Shown: positions 36,017 to 47,796, counted from the stretch's first letter. The stretch is DNA of 64,000 nucleotides from Xanthomonas hortorum (GCF_024339125.1 NZ_CP101417.1:620001-684000), one strand, 5' to 3'. Numbers and translations are program-made. Notes: generated by a model from the letters alone, not told the origin.

Positions 36017-38905
36017 TCAGAACGTAAACACATATTCCGCCGCCACTTCACGGCCGATCGGGTTGAACAAGGTGGTGTTGTAGAAGCCGTAGCCGTAGAA
36101 GCGCTCCTTGTTCTCGTAACCCACTTCGTTGAACACGTTGTTGACGTAGAGGTTGACCTTGGCATGGTCGGTGATCTTGTAGCCGGTGCTCAGGTTCCAG
36201 TAGATCGCCGGGCCCACGCGGCCGAAGTAGCGCTTGCTGGTTTCGCCCAGATGCACGTTGGCGGTGTCGGTGACCACGCACTCATCGGCGGCACTGGGCT
36301 GGTAGCCATCGTCGAAGCGTGCGCAGGTGCCCCAGTTGACCGCACGCATGGAGCCGAGCCGGCGGAAGTACACCGTCCAGTCCCAGGCGCCGCCGTTGTC
36401 CCAGTGCACGCTGCCACGCACGCGGCTGCGCACGCGCTCGTCGCGGCGGTTTTCGTCGCTGTCGGTGCGGTAGATCTGTTCGCGATAGGCGATCAGCGTG
36501 TTGTAGTCCAGCGACAACTGGAAGTTGCCCCAACCCGCAGTGGCCAGGCGGTATTTCAGCGAGGCGTCGATGCCGGAGGTTTCCATTTGCGCCAGATTGA
36601 TCGGGCCACGCTCGATGCTGGCGATGGTGCCGTCGGCATTGCGCACCACCCGCGAGCTGATGGTGTCGCAATAGCCGGCGCCGCCCGGGTTGTTCCAGGC
36701 ACCACCGCTGATGGTGGTGCCGGTGCGGCAGCCGGCTTCGGCCGAGAGGATCTCGTCGCGGTCCAGATCCTTGATCATTTCCTCCAGCTGGATGCGGTAG
36801 TAATCCACGCTCAGCGACAGACCTTGCGCGATGTCCCACACCACCCCGCCGGTGAATGAGCGGCCGGTTTCCGAGCGCAGATCCGGGGTGCCGCGGCGAT
36901 TTACATCCACGGTGTAGAAGATGTTGCTGTTCTCGTCATTGCAGCCGCCAGTGAGAGACGCGCCCGAGGAAATACAGCGGTATTGATCGATCACGGTCTG
37001 GTTGGTGGAGCTGGGTTCGCCAAGCACGTAATGCATGTCCGGCGCGCGGAAGCTGGTGGCCAGCGTGCTGCGCAACAACAGGCTCTCGACCGGGCGCCAT
37101 TCCAGACCTGCACTCCAGGTGGTGTCGCTCTGCGTGCCGACATCGGTGGGGATGACGGCCGATGAGCGATAGTTGCCATAGCGGTCGTAGCGACCGGCCA
37201 CATTCGCGCTCAACGTGGACAGCAACGGGATCTGGAATTCCAGGCCGGCCGAGCTGCGCATGCGCTCACCACCACCACTGTCGACCACATCGACCGGGTA
37301 GCACTCATTAGCGCACGGGTCCGGCGACAGTTGATAGCCCTGCTTGGCCACTTCGGCCACGGTGGCGAAGCGGATCGGCCCGGCCCAACCCTGCACCACG
37401 TCGCCGCTCAAGCTGAAACTGGCTTGATTCACCCACGAATAGGCGGAGTTATGCGATTTGGCGACCAGGTCGTCGTACTCGTTCGACGACAGTGGCGCAT
37501 ACAAACGCGCTTCGTTGATCGCATAAATCGATGAACCATCGGCGGCGGTGCCGGTTGGACTGCCGAGAAAATAATCGGTCGCGCGCGCGGTATCCACCGT
37601 GCGCACATATTCGTCCACCGTGTAACGCGAACGGCCCACGCTCAACTCCCAATCGAAGCGATCGGCCCATACACCGCGCAGGCCGGCGCTCAGGTCCCAG
37701 GACTGCTCCTTGTTGTAGTTGGCCAGCCGATCCCAACCACCGGCTTCGCGCCGGGTAAGCTGGCGGATCGCATACAGCGAGCGGCCGGTGGCCGCGTCCT
37801 GGAACGGGCCCAGATACGCGTATGGCGGGTCGTAGGTCCAGCGACCGATGCTGCGGTTGGCCGACAGCGTGGCCCAGGCTTCGGTGTGCTCGCCGAACTT
37901 CCAGGTGCCGTAGAGATAGGCCGAATAATCCTCGCTGCCGGTGACCAGCCCCCAATCGCCGTAATCGCGCGACACGCCGCAATAGTTGCCGGCATTGGTG
38001 AGCGCGCCGGTGTTCTGGTCGTAGCTCAGCCGCTGCGCATCGACGAACTCGCCGCCAAAGCGCGCGCAGGTGCCGGCGGGTGGCGCCAGACGCTCATTGG
38101 TATTGGCATCGACCAGGCTCAGGCCGGTGAATGGATTGAAGCCGTAGAGGCGATTCTGGCCGGTCCAGTTGGAATAGGACATGTCGTCGGAGTCGTCCAT
38201 TTCGGGGCGATCGCGCCCGCTCAGCGGATCGCGCCGGGTGGCCTGCAGCGCGTAGGTCAGGCTCCAGTTTTCGCCGGTGCGCCCGCCCGCCCACGACACG
38301 TCGAAACTGTCGCGCCCACCTTCGGTGGCCGTGCCGCCGCGCAGCCGCACCTGGTCGCCCTGGTAGTCGCGCTTGAGTATCACGTTGACCACGCCGGCCA
38401 CCGCGTCCGAGCCGTAGATCGCCGAGGCGCCGCCGGTCAATATCTCGATGCGCTCCACCGCGGCGGAGGGAATATTGCTGTAGTTGGAAAAGTTGCTCTC
38501 GCCGCCGTATGGCAGCGGGTAATCGGCCACGCGGTGCCCGTTGACCAGCAGCAAGGTGCGGCCCGGCCCCAGGTCGCGCAGATTGATCGGCGAAGCGTTG
38601 GGCGTGTGCGAGCCCCATTGCGTATCGGCTTCCACCGAGCCCTGCTGGTTCATGCTGTTGAGCACGTCGTAGACGGTGGCGAAGCCTTCCTGCTGGATCT
38701 GTTGCGCGGAGATGGTGACCACCGGCTGCGCGCCTTCGACCTGCGCGCGCTTGATGCGCGAGCCGGTGACGCTGACTGCGTCCAGGGTGGAAGTAGCGCG
38801 TGGTTGATCCGGCTCGGTCTGCTGGGCAGTGGCCGATTGCGCGGCGGTAGACAGGGCAAGCGACAAGGAAATCGACAAGGCAAGGCGATGACTGCGGCAG
38901 TTCAT
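36017..38905 (-). CDS. large TonB-dependent receptor
   Basis: A 962-residue outer-membrane receptor. Signal peptide about 1-28 (RLALSISLSLALSTAAQSATA), TonB box LDAVSVTG near 41, plug motifs LLLVNGHRVADYPLPYGGES and AVERIEILTGGASAIYGSDAVAGVVNVI, then a long barrel ending in Phe (EVAAEYVFTF), the usual Omp85-recognised terminal residue. It lacks an STN domain, so no transcription signalling is expected. Sequence places it among the large xanthomonad receptors of unknown, possibly carbohydrate or peptide, substrate. Lies 260 bases downstream of and in line with the dienelactone hydrolase gene. Confidence 0.88.
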   Translation of the reverse strand: MNCRSHRLALSISLSLALSTAAQSATAQQTEPDQPRATSTLDAVSVTGSRIKRAQVEGAQPVVTISAQQIQQEGFATVYDVLNSMNQQGSVEADTQWGSHTPNASPINLRDLGPGRTLLLVNGHRVADYPLPYGGESNFSNYSNIPSAAVERIEILTGGASAIYGSDAVAGVVNVILKRDYQGDQVRLRGGTATEGGRDSFDVSWAGGRTGENWSLTYALQATRRDPLSGRDRPEMDDSDDMSYSNWTGQNRLYGFNPFTGLSLVDANTNERLAPPAGTCARFGGEFVDAQRLSYDQNTGALTNAGNYCGVSRDYGDWGLVTGSEDYSAYLYGTWKFGEHTEAWATLSANRSIGRWTYDPPYAYLGPFQDAATGRSLYAIRQLTRREAGGWDRLANYNKEQSWDLSAGLRGVWADRFDWELSVGRSRYTVDEYVRTVDTARATDYFLGSPTGTAADGSSIYAINEARLYAPLSSNEYDDLVAKSHNSAYSWVNQASFSLSGDVVQGWAGPIRFATVAEVAKQGYQLSPDPCANECYPVDVVDSGGGERMRSSAGLEFQIPLLSTLSANVAGRYDRYGNYRSSAVIPTDVGTQSDTTWSAGLEWRPVESLLLRSTLATSFRAPDMHYVLGEPSSTNQTVIDQYRCISSGASLTGGCNDENSNIFYTVDVNRRGTPDLRSETGRSFTGGVVWDIAQGLSLSVDYYRIQLEEMIKDLDRDEILSAEAGCRTGTTISGGAWNNPGGAGYCDTISSRVVRNADGTIASIERGPINLAQMETSGIDASLKYRLATAGWGNFQLSLDYNTLIAYREQIYRTDSDENRRDERVRSRVRGSVHWDNGGAWDWTVYFRRLGSMRAVNWGTCARFDDGYQPSAADECVVTDTANVHLGETSKRYFGRVGPAIYWNLSTGYKITDHAKVNLYVNNVFNEVGYENKERFYGYGFYNTTLFNPIGREVAAEYVFTF

Positions 38906-39165
38906 AAGATCCCCGGGAGAGGCCGGCATGGCCGGCGTGGCGTTCCACTGCAACGACGCCTGCGAGCGATGCACCGCATCGCCACCCCCTGTCCGATGGC
39001 CCCCCGACCGTTCGGCGCAAGCGCCTGCCCAGCGACGCTAGGGCTGTGATGACATCGGTGTCAACACCCTGTCATGCAAGTGTGATCCAGATCGCGATCC
39101 TTGCCACCGCGACACGGGCGTTACGCTTGCGCCCGCAAATCGAACGCGCCGATCGGCAGCGGCAC

Positions 39166-40053
39166 TTACGCCAGATAACGCTTGAACCACGCGATGGTGC
39201 GATCCCAGGCCAGGGTTGCTGCCGCCTTGTCGTAACGCGGCGTGGAATCGTTATGGAAACCGTGGTTCGTCCCCGCATACACGTAGGCCTGATAGACCTT
39301 GTGCTGCGCCTTGAGCGCGGCCTCGTACGCCGGCCAGCCGGCATTGACGCGCTCGTCCTCTGCGGCGTAATGCAGCAGCAGCGGCGCACGGATGCGGGCG
39401 ACCTCGGCGTCGGTGGGCTGACGGCCATAGAATGGCACCGCCGCGGCCAGCTCGGGATACGCCACCGCCGCCGCATTGGCCACACCGCCGCCATAGCAGA
39501 AGCCGGTGATGCCGACCTTGCCGGTGGTGCGCTCGCGGCTCATCAAAAACTCCACCGCGGCGAAGAAGTCGTTCATCAGCTTGGTCGGGTCGACCTGCGC
39601 CTGCAGCGCGCGGCCCTTTTCGTCGTTGCCGGGATACCCGCCGACCGAACTGAGGCCATCCGGTGCCAGCGCGACGAAACCGGCTTTGGCCACACGTCGC
39701 GCGACATCTTCGATATACGGGTTGAGACCGCGGTTTTCGTGCGCCACCACCACGCCCGCCACCGCGCCGGTGACCTTGGCCGGCCGCACCAGATAACCGC
39801 GTACCTGGCCATGGCCGTTGGGCGAGGGATAGGTGATGTACTCGGCCACGATGTCCGGGTCGGTGAACTCCACTTGCGTGGCGAGCGCGTAGTCGGGGCT
39901 CAGCGATTCCAGGATCGCTGCCGCACTCAACCCGGCCACCGCGAACGCAGCGGCGCGGTCGAGAAAATCGCGCCGACTGAGTTTGCCGTGCACGTACCCG
40001 TCGTACAGCGCGAGCAGATCGGGGTGGAAATCCTGAGCGGTCAGACGGCGCAT
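39166..40053 (-). CDS. dienelactone hydrolase family protein
   Basis: A 295-residue alpha/beta hydrolase. The nucleophile elbow GFCYGGG supplies the Cys; the Asp in HYAAEDERVN and the His in GTNHGFHND complete the Cys-Asp-His triad. An N-terminal twin-arginine-like segment KLSRRDFLDRAAAFAVAGLSAAAI suggests export by Tat. The secreted long form is common for this family in proteobacteria. The start MRRLTAQDF at 40053 is favoured over the open frame to 40233, which has no resemblance upstream. Confidence 0.87.
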   Translation of the reverse strand: MRRLTAQDFHPDLLALYDGYVHGKLSRRDFLDRAAAFAVAGLSAAAILESLSPDYALATQVEFTDPDIVAEYITYPSPNGHGQVRGYLVRPAKVTGAVAGVVVAHENRGLNPYIEDVARRVAKAGFVALAPDGLSSVGGYPGNDEKGRALQAQVDPTKLMNDFFAAVEFLMSRERTTGKVGITGFCYGGGVANAAAVAYPELAAAVPFYGRQPTDAEVARIRAPLLLHYAAEDERVNAGWPAYEAALKAQHKVYQAYVYAGTNHGFHNDSTPRYDKAAATLAWDRTIAWFKRYLA

Positions 40054-40339
40054 CGGCGTTCTCCTGGAGATGGCTGGACTGCGACGCGGGTGCAACCACA
40101 CGCAGCGCAGAGAGCGGCATCGCCTACGACACAACACCGCATCCAGCCGAGCATGCCGATGCGTCTGCAGCGGCGCAAGCAAGCCTCGTTCGTAATGCGG
40201 CAACAACCCGGAAGACCACCACGGCACGCCCAACGCGATCGGCTAGGCCTCACCAGCGCAAGCGGACTCCTACAACAGCGCGCGCAGCCCATGTCGTGAT
40301 TTCAGCGACGCATCGACCTCCCCACCTGTCGACGCCCAC

Positions 40340-40373
40340 AAAAAAACCCCGCCTTTCGGCGGGGTCCTTTTTT
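40340..40373 (-). terminator. rho-independent terminator of groESL
   Basis: AAAAAAACCCCGCC-TTTC-GGCGGGGTCCTTTTTT; on the minus strand a GC-rich stem followed by seven T, 25 bases after the groEL stop. The remaining stretch up to 40053 holds nothing I can assign. Confidence 0.88.
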
Positions 40374-40397
40374 GATGCAACAACCGATGGGGCTGGA

Positions 40398-42065
<1,668 letters not shown>

Positions 42066-42177
42066 TTAGGGATTGGGGATTGGCTAGAGCGGGGTTCGGG
42101 GGAGATGCGGGATCAGCTGCGCCAAGCGCAGTGGCCAATCCCGAATCCCCACTCCCGAATCCCGCGGGCAACGGCTA

Positions 42178-42465
42178 TCAGCCGATGACCGCCAGGATGT
42201 CGTCTTCGCGCAGCACCTTGTACTCGATGCCCTCGGCCTTGTAGCTGCTGCCGGCGTACTGGCCGTAGATGACCTTGTCGCCGACCTTGACCACCGGCGC
42301 GCGCAGGCTGCCGTTGTCCAGGGGCTTGCCGGCGCCAATGGCGACGACTTCACCCTTGGTGGACTTTTCCTTGGCCGAATCCGGAATCACGATCCCGCCG
42401 GCGGAAACTTCGTCGGCTTCGATCGGCTTGACTACAACGCGGTCGTGAAGCGGCTTGATGCTCAT
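42178..42465 (-). CDS. groS: co-chaperonin GroES
   Basis: A 95-residue Hsp10 that caps Gro[21 protein letters not shown] at the N-terminus, the mobile-loop segment [15 protein letters not shown] and the C-terminal [14 protein letters not shown] are canonical. First gene of the groESL operon. A long upstream extension of the frame is discarded because the ATG at 42465 follows an AAGAGGGTCTTTCTC ribosome region. Confidence 0.97.
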   Translation of the reverse strand: MSIKPLHDRVVVKPIEADEVSAGGIVIPDSAKEKSTKGEVVAIGAGKPLDNGSLRAPVVKVGDKVIYGQYAGSSYKAEGIEYKVLREDDILAVIG

Positions 42466-42515
42466 AGAGAAAGACCCTCTTAAGTGATTGATTGGTCTGG
42501 AAATTATCGGCGATG

Positions 42516-42542
42516 TTAGCACTCGTATGTGACGACTGCCAG
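42516..42542. promoter_or_regulatory. CIRCE-like element (HrcA operator) upstream of groES
   Basis: TTAGCACTC, nine spacer bases, then GACTGCCAG, against consensus TTAGCACTC-N9-GAGTGCTAA. One half is perfect and the other matches six of nine positions. It lies 51 bases before the groES start, as expected for HrcA repression of heat-shock genes. Confidence 0.7.
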
Positions 42543-42737
42543 CACAGCGCGCGGAAAAAACCCGACAGAGCGGGTGCGGGCCAGAGATTGTGCTGCGCGG
42601 GCGGCTTTCAAGGGCTAGGGGCAAAAAAGTTTCGACGCCCTGTCGAATACAGGGGCCGAATTGGAACCAGGTTCCACCGATTGTCATGCGCACGTTTTAC
42701 AGTCGGCAACGCATTCCCCGATCACAAGGAGCTGTCG

Positions 42738-44531
42738 ATGAGGTTGCCGTCCCGTGCTGTGTCCCTGAGCTGCATTCTTCCCCTGGCCTGTGCGTTCGCA
42801 CTGGCCGTCCCCACCGCCCACGCCGCGGTGTTCATCAACGAACTGCACTACGACGACGCGGGCGCCTCCGGCGACAGCGGCGAAGCCGTGGAAGTGGTGG
42901 CCACCGCCGGCGAATCGCTGAGCGGCTACCGCATCTATCTGTACAACGGCAGCGCGCCGAGCGCGGCCACGGTCTACGCCAACACGGCGGTGCCGGCCGG
43001 CAGCCTGGTCAGCTGCGGCAGCCAGGTGCGCGTGGCTACGGTCAGCTACGCCAGCAATGGCGTACAGAACGGGCCCAACGACGGTGTGGCGCTGGTCGAC
43101 CCGAACGGGCAACTGGTGCAGTTCCTCAGCTACGAAGGCGCCATCACCGGCAGCGGTGGCCCCGCCGCCGGCGTCACCAGCCAGAACCTGCCGGTCAGCG
43201 AGAGCAACAGCAGCGCGGTCGGCAGTTCGCTGCAACTCACCGGCACCGGCAGCAGCGCGGCCAACTTCAGCTGGGCCGGCTCGTCGGCGCAGACGTTTGG
43301 CGCGTGCAATCGCGGCCAGACCTTCAACGGCAGCGGCGGTGGCGGCGAAACCGGCGCTGCGCCTTCGATCACCAGCACCACCCCGACCCAGGGCGCCACC
43401 AACTTCCCGGCGGCCGGCGATCTGAGCGTGGGCTTCAGCGAGGCGGTGACGCTGAGCAGCGGCGCCTTCGCGCTGAGCTGCGCCAGCTCCGGCACCGTGC
43501 CGCTGAGCTACCCGACCAGCGGTACCCGCTTCAGCCTGTCCACCAACACTGCCCTGGTGGGCGGCGAGCGCTGCACCCTGGCGATCACCGCCAGCGCCAT
43601 CCGCGACGCCAGCGGGCTGAGCCCGGCCGCCAACCAGTCCATCGCCTTCACCGTGGCCACGGCCAGCGGCGGCGGCACCGGCTACTACTCGCGGGTGAAC
43701 ACCGCCAATGCCGGCCAGTTGCGTTGCTCGCTGCACACCGTGATCAAGGGCCACACGGTCTATCCGTACAGCGGCTCGGGCACCAGCACCTGGACCATTC
43801 TGGAAATGGCCGACGAAGATCCCAACAACAGCGGCCGGATCCTGGACGCCTACCGCAACCGCAGCTACGCCAAGGGCAGCGACCGCGCAGGCACCGGTAG
43901 CGGGCTGACCTACAACCGCGAGCACACCTGGCCCAACTCGCTGGGCTTCGGCAGCGCCAGCGGCGACAAGGGGTTGCCGTATGCGCCCTACACCGACACC
44001 CACATGCTGTATCTGACCGACACCGGCTTCAACGCCGACCGCGGCAACAAGCCCTACGCCACCTGCACCAGCAGCTGCGGCGAGCGGGTGACCGAGGTCA
44101 ACGACGGCAGTGGCGGCGGCAGCGGGCGCTATCCGGGTAATTCCAACTGGGTGCGTACGCCCGACGGCAACGGTGGCACCTTCGAAGTGTGGGGCAAGCG
44201 CAAGGGCGACATGGCGCGTGCGGTGATGTACATGGCGATCCGCTACGAGGGCGGCACGGACGCGGCCACCGGGCAGTCCGAGCCGGACCTGGAGCTCACC
44301 GACGACCGCAGCAAGATCGTGCAGACCTCGGCCTCCCCGGCCTATATGGGGCTGTTGTCCACGCTGCTGGCCTGGCACCAGGCCGATCCGCCGGACGATG
44401 CCGAGCGCGCGCGCAACCAGGTGGTTTTCAGCTTCCAGGGCAACCGCAACCCGTTCGTGGATCACCCCGAATGGGCGACATCGAGCCTGTTCACCTCGGC
44501 CAAGCCGGCCAGCTGCCAACTGGCCAATTGA
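42738..44531 (+). CDS. secreted endonuclease I family nuclease
   Basis: A 597-residue exported nuclease. Signal peptide about 1-31 (CILPLACAFALAVPTAHA). N-terminal lamin-tail-like beta domain (about 32-200, INELHYDDAGASGDSGEAVE), then an Ig-like Big_5 type domain (about 210-310, PTQGATNFPAAGDLSVGFSE). The C-terminal endonuclease I domain (about 320-597) carries the beta-beta-alpha metal motif LTYNREHTWPNSLGF, where the His is the general base, and Cys pairs for disulfides. It would degrade extracellular DNA or RNA, for nutrition or against NETs-like host DNA (inference). Confidence 0.87.
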   Translation: MRLPSRAVSLSCILPLACAFALAVPTAHAAVFINELHYDDAGASGDSGEAVEVVATAGESLSGYRIYLYNGSAPSAATVYANTAVPAGSLVSCGSQVRVATVSYASNGVQNGPNDGVALVDPNGQLVQFLSYEGAITGSGGPAAGVTSQNLPVSESNSSAVGSSLQLTGTGSSAANFSWAGSSAQTFGACNRGQTFNGSGGGGETGAAPSITSTTPTQGATNFPAAGDLSVGFSEAVTLSSGAFALSCASSGTVPLSYPTSGTRFSLSTNTALVGGERCTLAITASAIRDASGLSPAANQSIAFTVATASGGGTGYYSRVNTANAGQLRCSLHTVIKGHTVYPYSGSGTSTWTILEMADEDPNNSGRILDAYRNRSYAKGSDRAGTGSGLTYNREHTWPNSLGFGSASGDKGLPYAPYTDTHMLYLTDTGFNADRGNKPYATCTSSCGERVTEVNDGSGGGSGRYPGNSNWVRTPDGNGGTFEVWGKRKGDMARAVMYMAIRYEGGTDAATGQSEPDLELTDDRSKIVQTSASPAYMGLLSTLLAWHQADPPDDAERARNQVVFSFQGNRNPFVDHPEWATSSLFTSAKPASCQLAN

Positions 44532-44883
44532 TCCAGCCCGGCCCGGCGCTTGAGGCGTCGGGCCGGAGCATATTGATTCATCCTGGCCCGGCGCCCAGTG
44601 CGTCGGACCGGTGATGTGGTTTACCGGTCAATCGGCTTTGGATGCCGCTCGAATGTCGGCCCAGTGATATTTCCTGGCCGACGTTCCATTCGCGCCCTGG
44701 ACCACCGCAGCGGTGGCGCTCCCGCGCAGCCGGTCATCGCACCGAACCTTGCCGGTCATCAGCGCCCGACTGCCAAGACGCTGCCCGCATCGATTGCCGA
44801 AAGCTGTATTGCGCGAAGTCAACGCCGCATTCCGGAACGTGCGGTCGATCCCGCGTAAGCGGAGGATTACACTGAGCAGCTAC
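44532..44883. other. gap with GC-rich hairpins upstream of cutA
   Basis: CCGGCCCGGCGCTTGAGGCG...TCGGGCCGG near 44537-44566 forms a hairpin just after the nuclease stop without a T-run, and a related GGCCCGGCGCCCAGTGCGTC unit follows at about 44585. A GGAGG ribosome-like site is at 44861-44865. No gene is seen. Confidence 0.45.
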
Positions 44884-45216
44884 GTGAGCGCCTCTTCCCT
44901 CCATGTGTTGTTCAGTACCTGCCCGGATGCCGACAGCGCCGATCGCATTGCGCACGCGCTGCTCAACGAGCGCCTGGCCGCCTGCGTCACGCAGGTGCCC
45001 GGCGCGCAGTCGCTGTACCGCTGGAATGGGGCGATCGAGCGCAGTCAGGAAGTGCAGCTGTTGATCAAGACCTGGGAAGACCGCCTGCCCGACGCCATTG
45101 CGCGGCTGCAGGCACTGCATCCGTATGAACTGCCGGAGGCGGTTGCGGTCCAAGCCAGCGCCGGGCTGCCGGCATATCTCGATTGGGTCCGGGCCGAAAC
45201 CCGCAAGGAATCCTGA
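44884..45216 (+). CDS. cutA: divalent-cation tolerance protein CutA
   Basis: A 110-residue CutA1 protein, a trimeric PII-like fold linked to copper tolerance in E. coli, where cutA also sits next to dsbD. Conserved: LFSTCPDADSADRIAHALL, LAACVTQVPGAQSLYRW and the C-terminal HPYELPEAVAV. The start is taken as GTG at 44884. The nearest strong Shine-Dalgarno (GGAGG) is about 19 bases upstream of it, better placed for a CTG codon in the same frame, so the exact N-terminus is uncertain. Stop is followed after five bases by dsbD. Confidence 0.88.
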   Translation: MSASSLHVLFSTCPDADSADRIAHALLNERLAACVTQVPGAQSLYRWNGAIERSQEVQLLIKTWEDRLPDAIARLQALHPYELPEAVAVQASAGLPAYLDWVRAETRKES

Positions 45217-45221
45217 CGTCC

Positions 45222-47564
45222 ATGAAGTCTCTGTCCCGCTGGATCGCCCGCTGCGCATTGCTGGCCGTACCGTTGTTCGCAGCCCCACTGGCGCTGCTGG
45301 CGCCATTGCCCGCGCAGGCCGCCGTCACCGAGGCCGACCTGCTGCCGGTGGATCAGGCATTCACGCTGAGCGCCACGGCCGATAGCCGCGACAGCATCGC
45401 ACTGAGCTGGAAGATCGCGCCGGGCTATTACCTGTATCGCCACCGCATCAGCGTCAAAGCCGGGCAAGGCTTTGCCGCCGGTGAACTGGCGCTGCCGGAA
45501 GGGCAGAGCAAGCACGACGAGTTCTTCGGCCAGGTGCAGACCTACCGCAAGCAGTTGCAGGCCAAGCTGGCCGGCAAGGCCGAGCCTGCGCTGCGCACCG
45601 CCGTGTTGCAGGTGCAGTACCAGGGCTGCGCCGATGCCGGCGTGTGCTACCCGCCGCAGCGTCGCGAACTGCGCGTGAGCCTGCCCGATGCTTCGGCAGC
45701 ATCGGCCTCGCCCGCCGCCACTGCGCCTGCCGCACAGCGCGAAAACCTGGGGTCGCTGGTGCCGCGTGCACCGGCCGCCGCCCCGCGCCTGTTCGGCAGC
45801 CCCGGCCAGGCAGCCGGCGTGGACGCACTGCCACTGCCGGCCGAGCAGGCCTTCAGCTTCGAAGCCATCGTCGGCGACGGCAACAGCCTGTTGCTGCGCT
45901 TCACCCCGGCGCCCGGCTATTACATCTACCGCGACCGCACCTCGCTGGCACTGGAAGGCGCCGGCGGCGTGCGGACCGGGCTGCCGCGCTGGCCGCAGGG
46001 CAAAGCGCACCGCGACGAGCATTTCGGCGATGTGGTGGTGTATTTCGACCAGGCCGAAGTCACCCTGCCGCTGCTGCGCGACCACGCAGATCCGGCAAAG
46101 GTGACCTTGGTAGCGACCTTCCAGGGTTGCCAGACCGACGGCATCTGCTACCCGCCGATGACCCGCCGCGTCGCGCTGGAGTTGCCGCCCGGCACGGTGT
46201 CGCCGCAAAACCAGGCGCAGACCGCACCGCTGATGATTTCGCCGCTGGCCGCCGGACAGACGCCCAGCGAACCGGCGCCTGCCGCAAGGCCCGACACCAG
46301 CACAGCCCCGGCTGCCGACGCCTCGGCCGGCAACCCGCAACGCACCCAGCCGCCGCATACCGAAAAAGGCCTGCTGGCCATGCTGGTGCTGGCCCTGCTC
46401 GGCGGGTTGATCTTGAACCTGATGCCGTGCGTGCTGCCGATCCTGTCGCTGAAAGTGCTGGGGCTGGCGCACAGCGGCGAGAGCCGCAGCCATGCGCGCA
46501 GCCATGCCATCTGGTATTCGCTGGGCGTGCTGGTGTCGTTTGCGGCGATCGGCGGGCTGGTGATCGGCCTGCGTGCGGCCGGGCAAGCGGCCGGTTGGGG
46601 CTTCCAGCTGCAGCAGCCGTGGTTTGTCGCGGCGCTGGCGTATTTGATGTTTGCGGTGGGCCTGAGCCTGTCGGGCGTGTTTACGCTGGGCAGCAATCTG
46701 GGTGGCATCGGCCAGTCGCTGGCCTCGCGCAACGGCCCGCTGGGCGACTTCTTCACCGGAGTGCTGGCCTGCGTGGTGGCCAGCCCCTGCATCGCCCCGT
46801 TCATGGGCACCGCCCTGGCGTATGCGTTCACCGCGCCTGCGCTGCTGGCGATGCTGGTGTTCCTGGCCTTGGGCCTGGGCCTGGCGCTGCCGTTCCTGCT
46901 GATCGGCTTCATTCCCTCGCTGGCGCGGCGCCTGCCCACGCCCGGCGCGTGGATGGAAACGCTCAAGCAGGTGCTGGCGTTCCCGATGTATCTCACCGCG
47001 ATATGGCTGCTGTGGGTGCTGGGCAAGCAGCGCGGCGTGGATGCGCTGGCACTGATGCTGGTCGGCGCCACCCTGCTTGCACTGGGCCTGTTCTGCTTCG
47101 AGCGCAGCCGCTGGAAGAGCCATCGCCTCGGCATGGGCCTGGCTGCGGTGATGCTGGTGCTGGCCATCGTGCCGGTGATTGCGGTCACCCGCCTCCGCTT
47201 GCCGGCCGCCACCGCCGCCGAAGGCGTGGTGACGTTCTCGCCGCAATTGCTCGACCGCCTGCGCGCAGACAACCGCGTGGTGTTCGTCAACATGACCGCC
47301 GACTGGTGCGTGACCTGCAAGGCCAACGAAAAGAACGTGCTGAGCAGCGCCGAGTTCCGCGATGCATTGCGCCGGGTCGATGCGGTCTACATGAAGGGCG
47401 ACTGGACCAACGTCGACCCCAAGATCAGCGCCTTTCTCGATCAGCACCAGGCGGTCGGTGTGCCGTTGTACGTGGTCTATGGGCCCGGCACACCACCGGC
47501 GGTATTGCCGACCGTGCTGACCAATGCCATCACCGAGGATGCGTTGTTGCGCGCAGCGCGGTGA
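45222..47564 (+). CDS. dsbD: protein-disulfide reductase DsbD with duplicated N-terminal domain
   Basis: A 780-residue inner-membrane electron carrier passing electrons from thioredoxin to periplasmic DsbC/DsbE and others. Signal peptide about 1-35. Two tandem DsbD-alpha (c-type Ig-like) domains: first about 40-160 (GYYLYRHRIS; CADAGVCYPP), second about 205-325 (GYYIYRDRTS; CQTDGICYPP). Eight-helix core with redox Cys403 in NLMPCVLPILSLK and Cys523 in VVASPCIAPFMG. C-terminal thioredoxin domain with WCVTC (Cys696, Cys699). Longer than E. coli DsbD (565) because of the extra N-terminal domain. Operon with cutA. Confidence 0.93.
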   Translation: MKSLSRWIARCALLAVPLFAAPLALLAPLPAQAAVTEADLLPVDQAFTLSATADSRDSIALSWKIAPGYYLYRHRISVKAGQGFAAGELALPEGQSKHDEFFGQVQTYRKQLQAKLAGKAEPALRTAVLQVQYQGCADAGVCYPPQRRELRVSLPDASAASASPAATAPAAQRENLGSLVPRAPAAAPRLFGSPGQAAGVDALPLPAEQAFSFEAIVGDGNSLLLRFTPAPGYYIYRDRTSLALEGAGGVRTGLPRWPQGKAHRDEHFGDVVVYFDQAEVTLPLLRDHADPAKVTLVATFQGCQTDGICYPPMTRRVALELPPGTVSPQNQAQTAPLMISPLAAGQTPSEPAPAARPDTSTAPAADASAGNPQRTQPPHTEKGLLAMLVLALLGGLILNLMPCVLPILSLKVLGLAHSGESRSHARSHAIWYSLGVLVSFAAIGGLVIGLRAAGQAAGWGFQLQQPWFVAALAYLMFAVGLSLSGVFTLGSNLGGIGQSLASRNGPLGDFFTGVLACVVASPCIAPFMGTALAYAFTAPALLAMLVFLALGLGLALPFLLIGFIPSLARRLPTPGAWMETLKQVLAFPMYLTAIWLLWVLGKQRGVDALALMLVGATLLALGLFCFERSRWKSHRLGMGLAAVMLVLAIVPVIAVTRLRLPAATAAEGVVTFSPQLLDRLRADNRVVFVNMTADWCVTCKANEKNVLSSAEFRDALRRVDAVYMKGDWTNVDPKISAFLDQHQAVGVPLYVVYGPGTPPAVLPTVLTNAITEDALLRAAR

Positions 47565-47796
47565 GCTATCGCCACGCGCTGTGTGAGCGCTGCGTTTGGT
47601 GTGGAGTGCTTGTGCGCGTTGGCGCATGAAGTGATGTGCGCAAGTCGATTAAGAGGCTGCGCAGGCGCACAGACAAACGCGTCTGGCACGCAGGTGTGCT
47701 GGATGCCTTCGCACTCACACACGCACGCTCTCTGCCAGCCTTGATCGCTGCGCGGCCGCACGCAATCTTCGGTCGCACAGCGATTGCGGTGCCGAC

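Noticed and set aside
42684..44519. 611-residue minus-strand open frame
   Set aside because: Antisense of the secreted nuclease gene, which has a signal peptide and catalytic motif on the plus strand.
45045..47627. 860-residue minus-strand open frame
   Set aside because: Antisense of cutA and dsbD.
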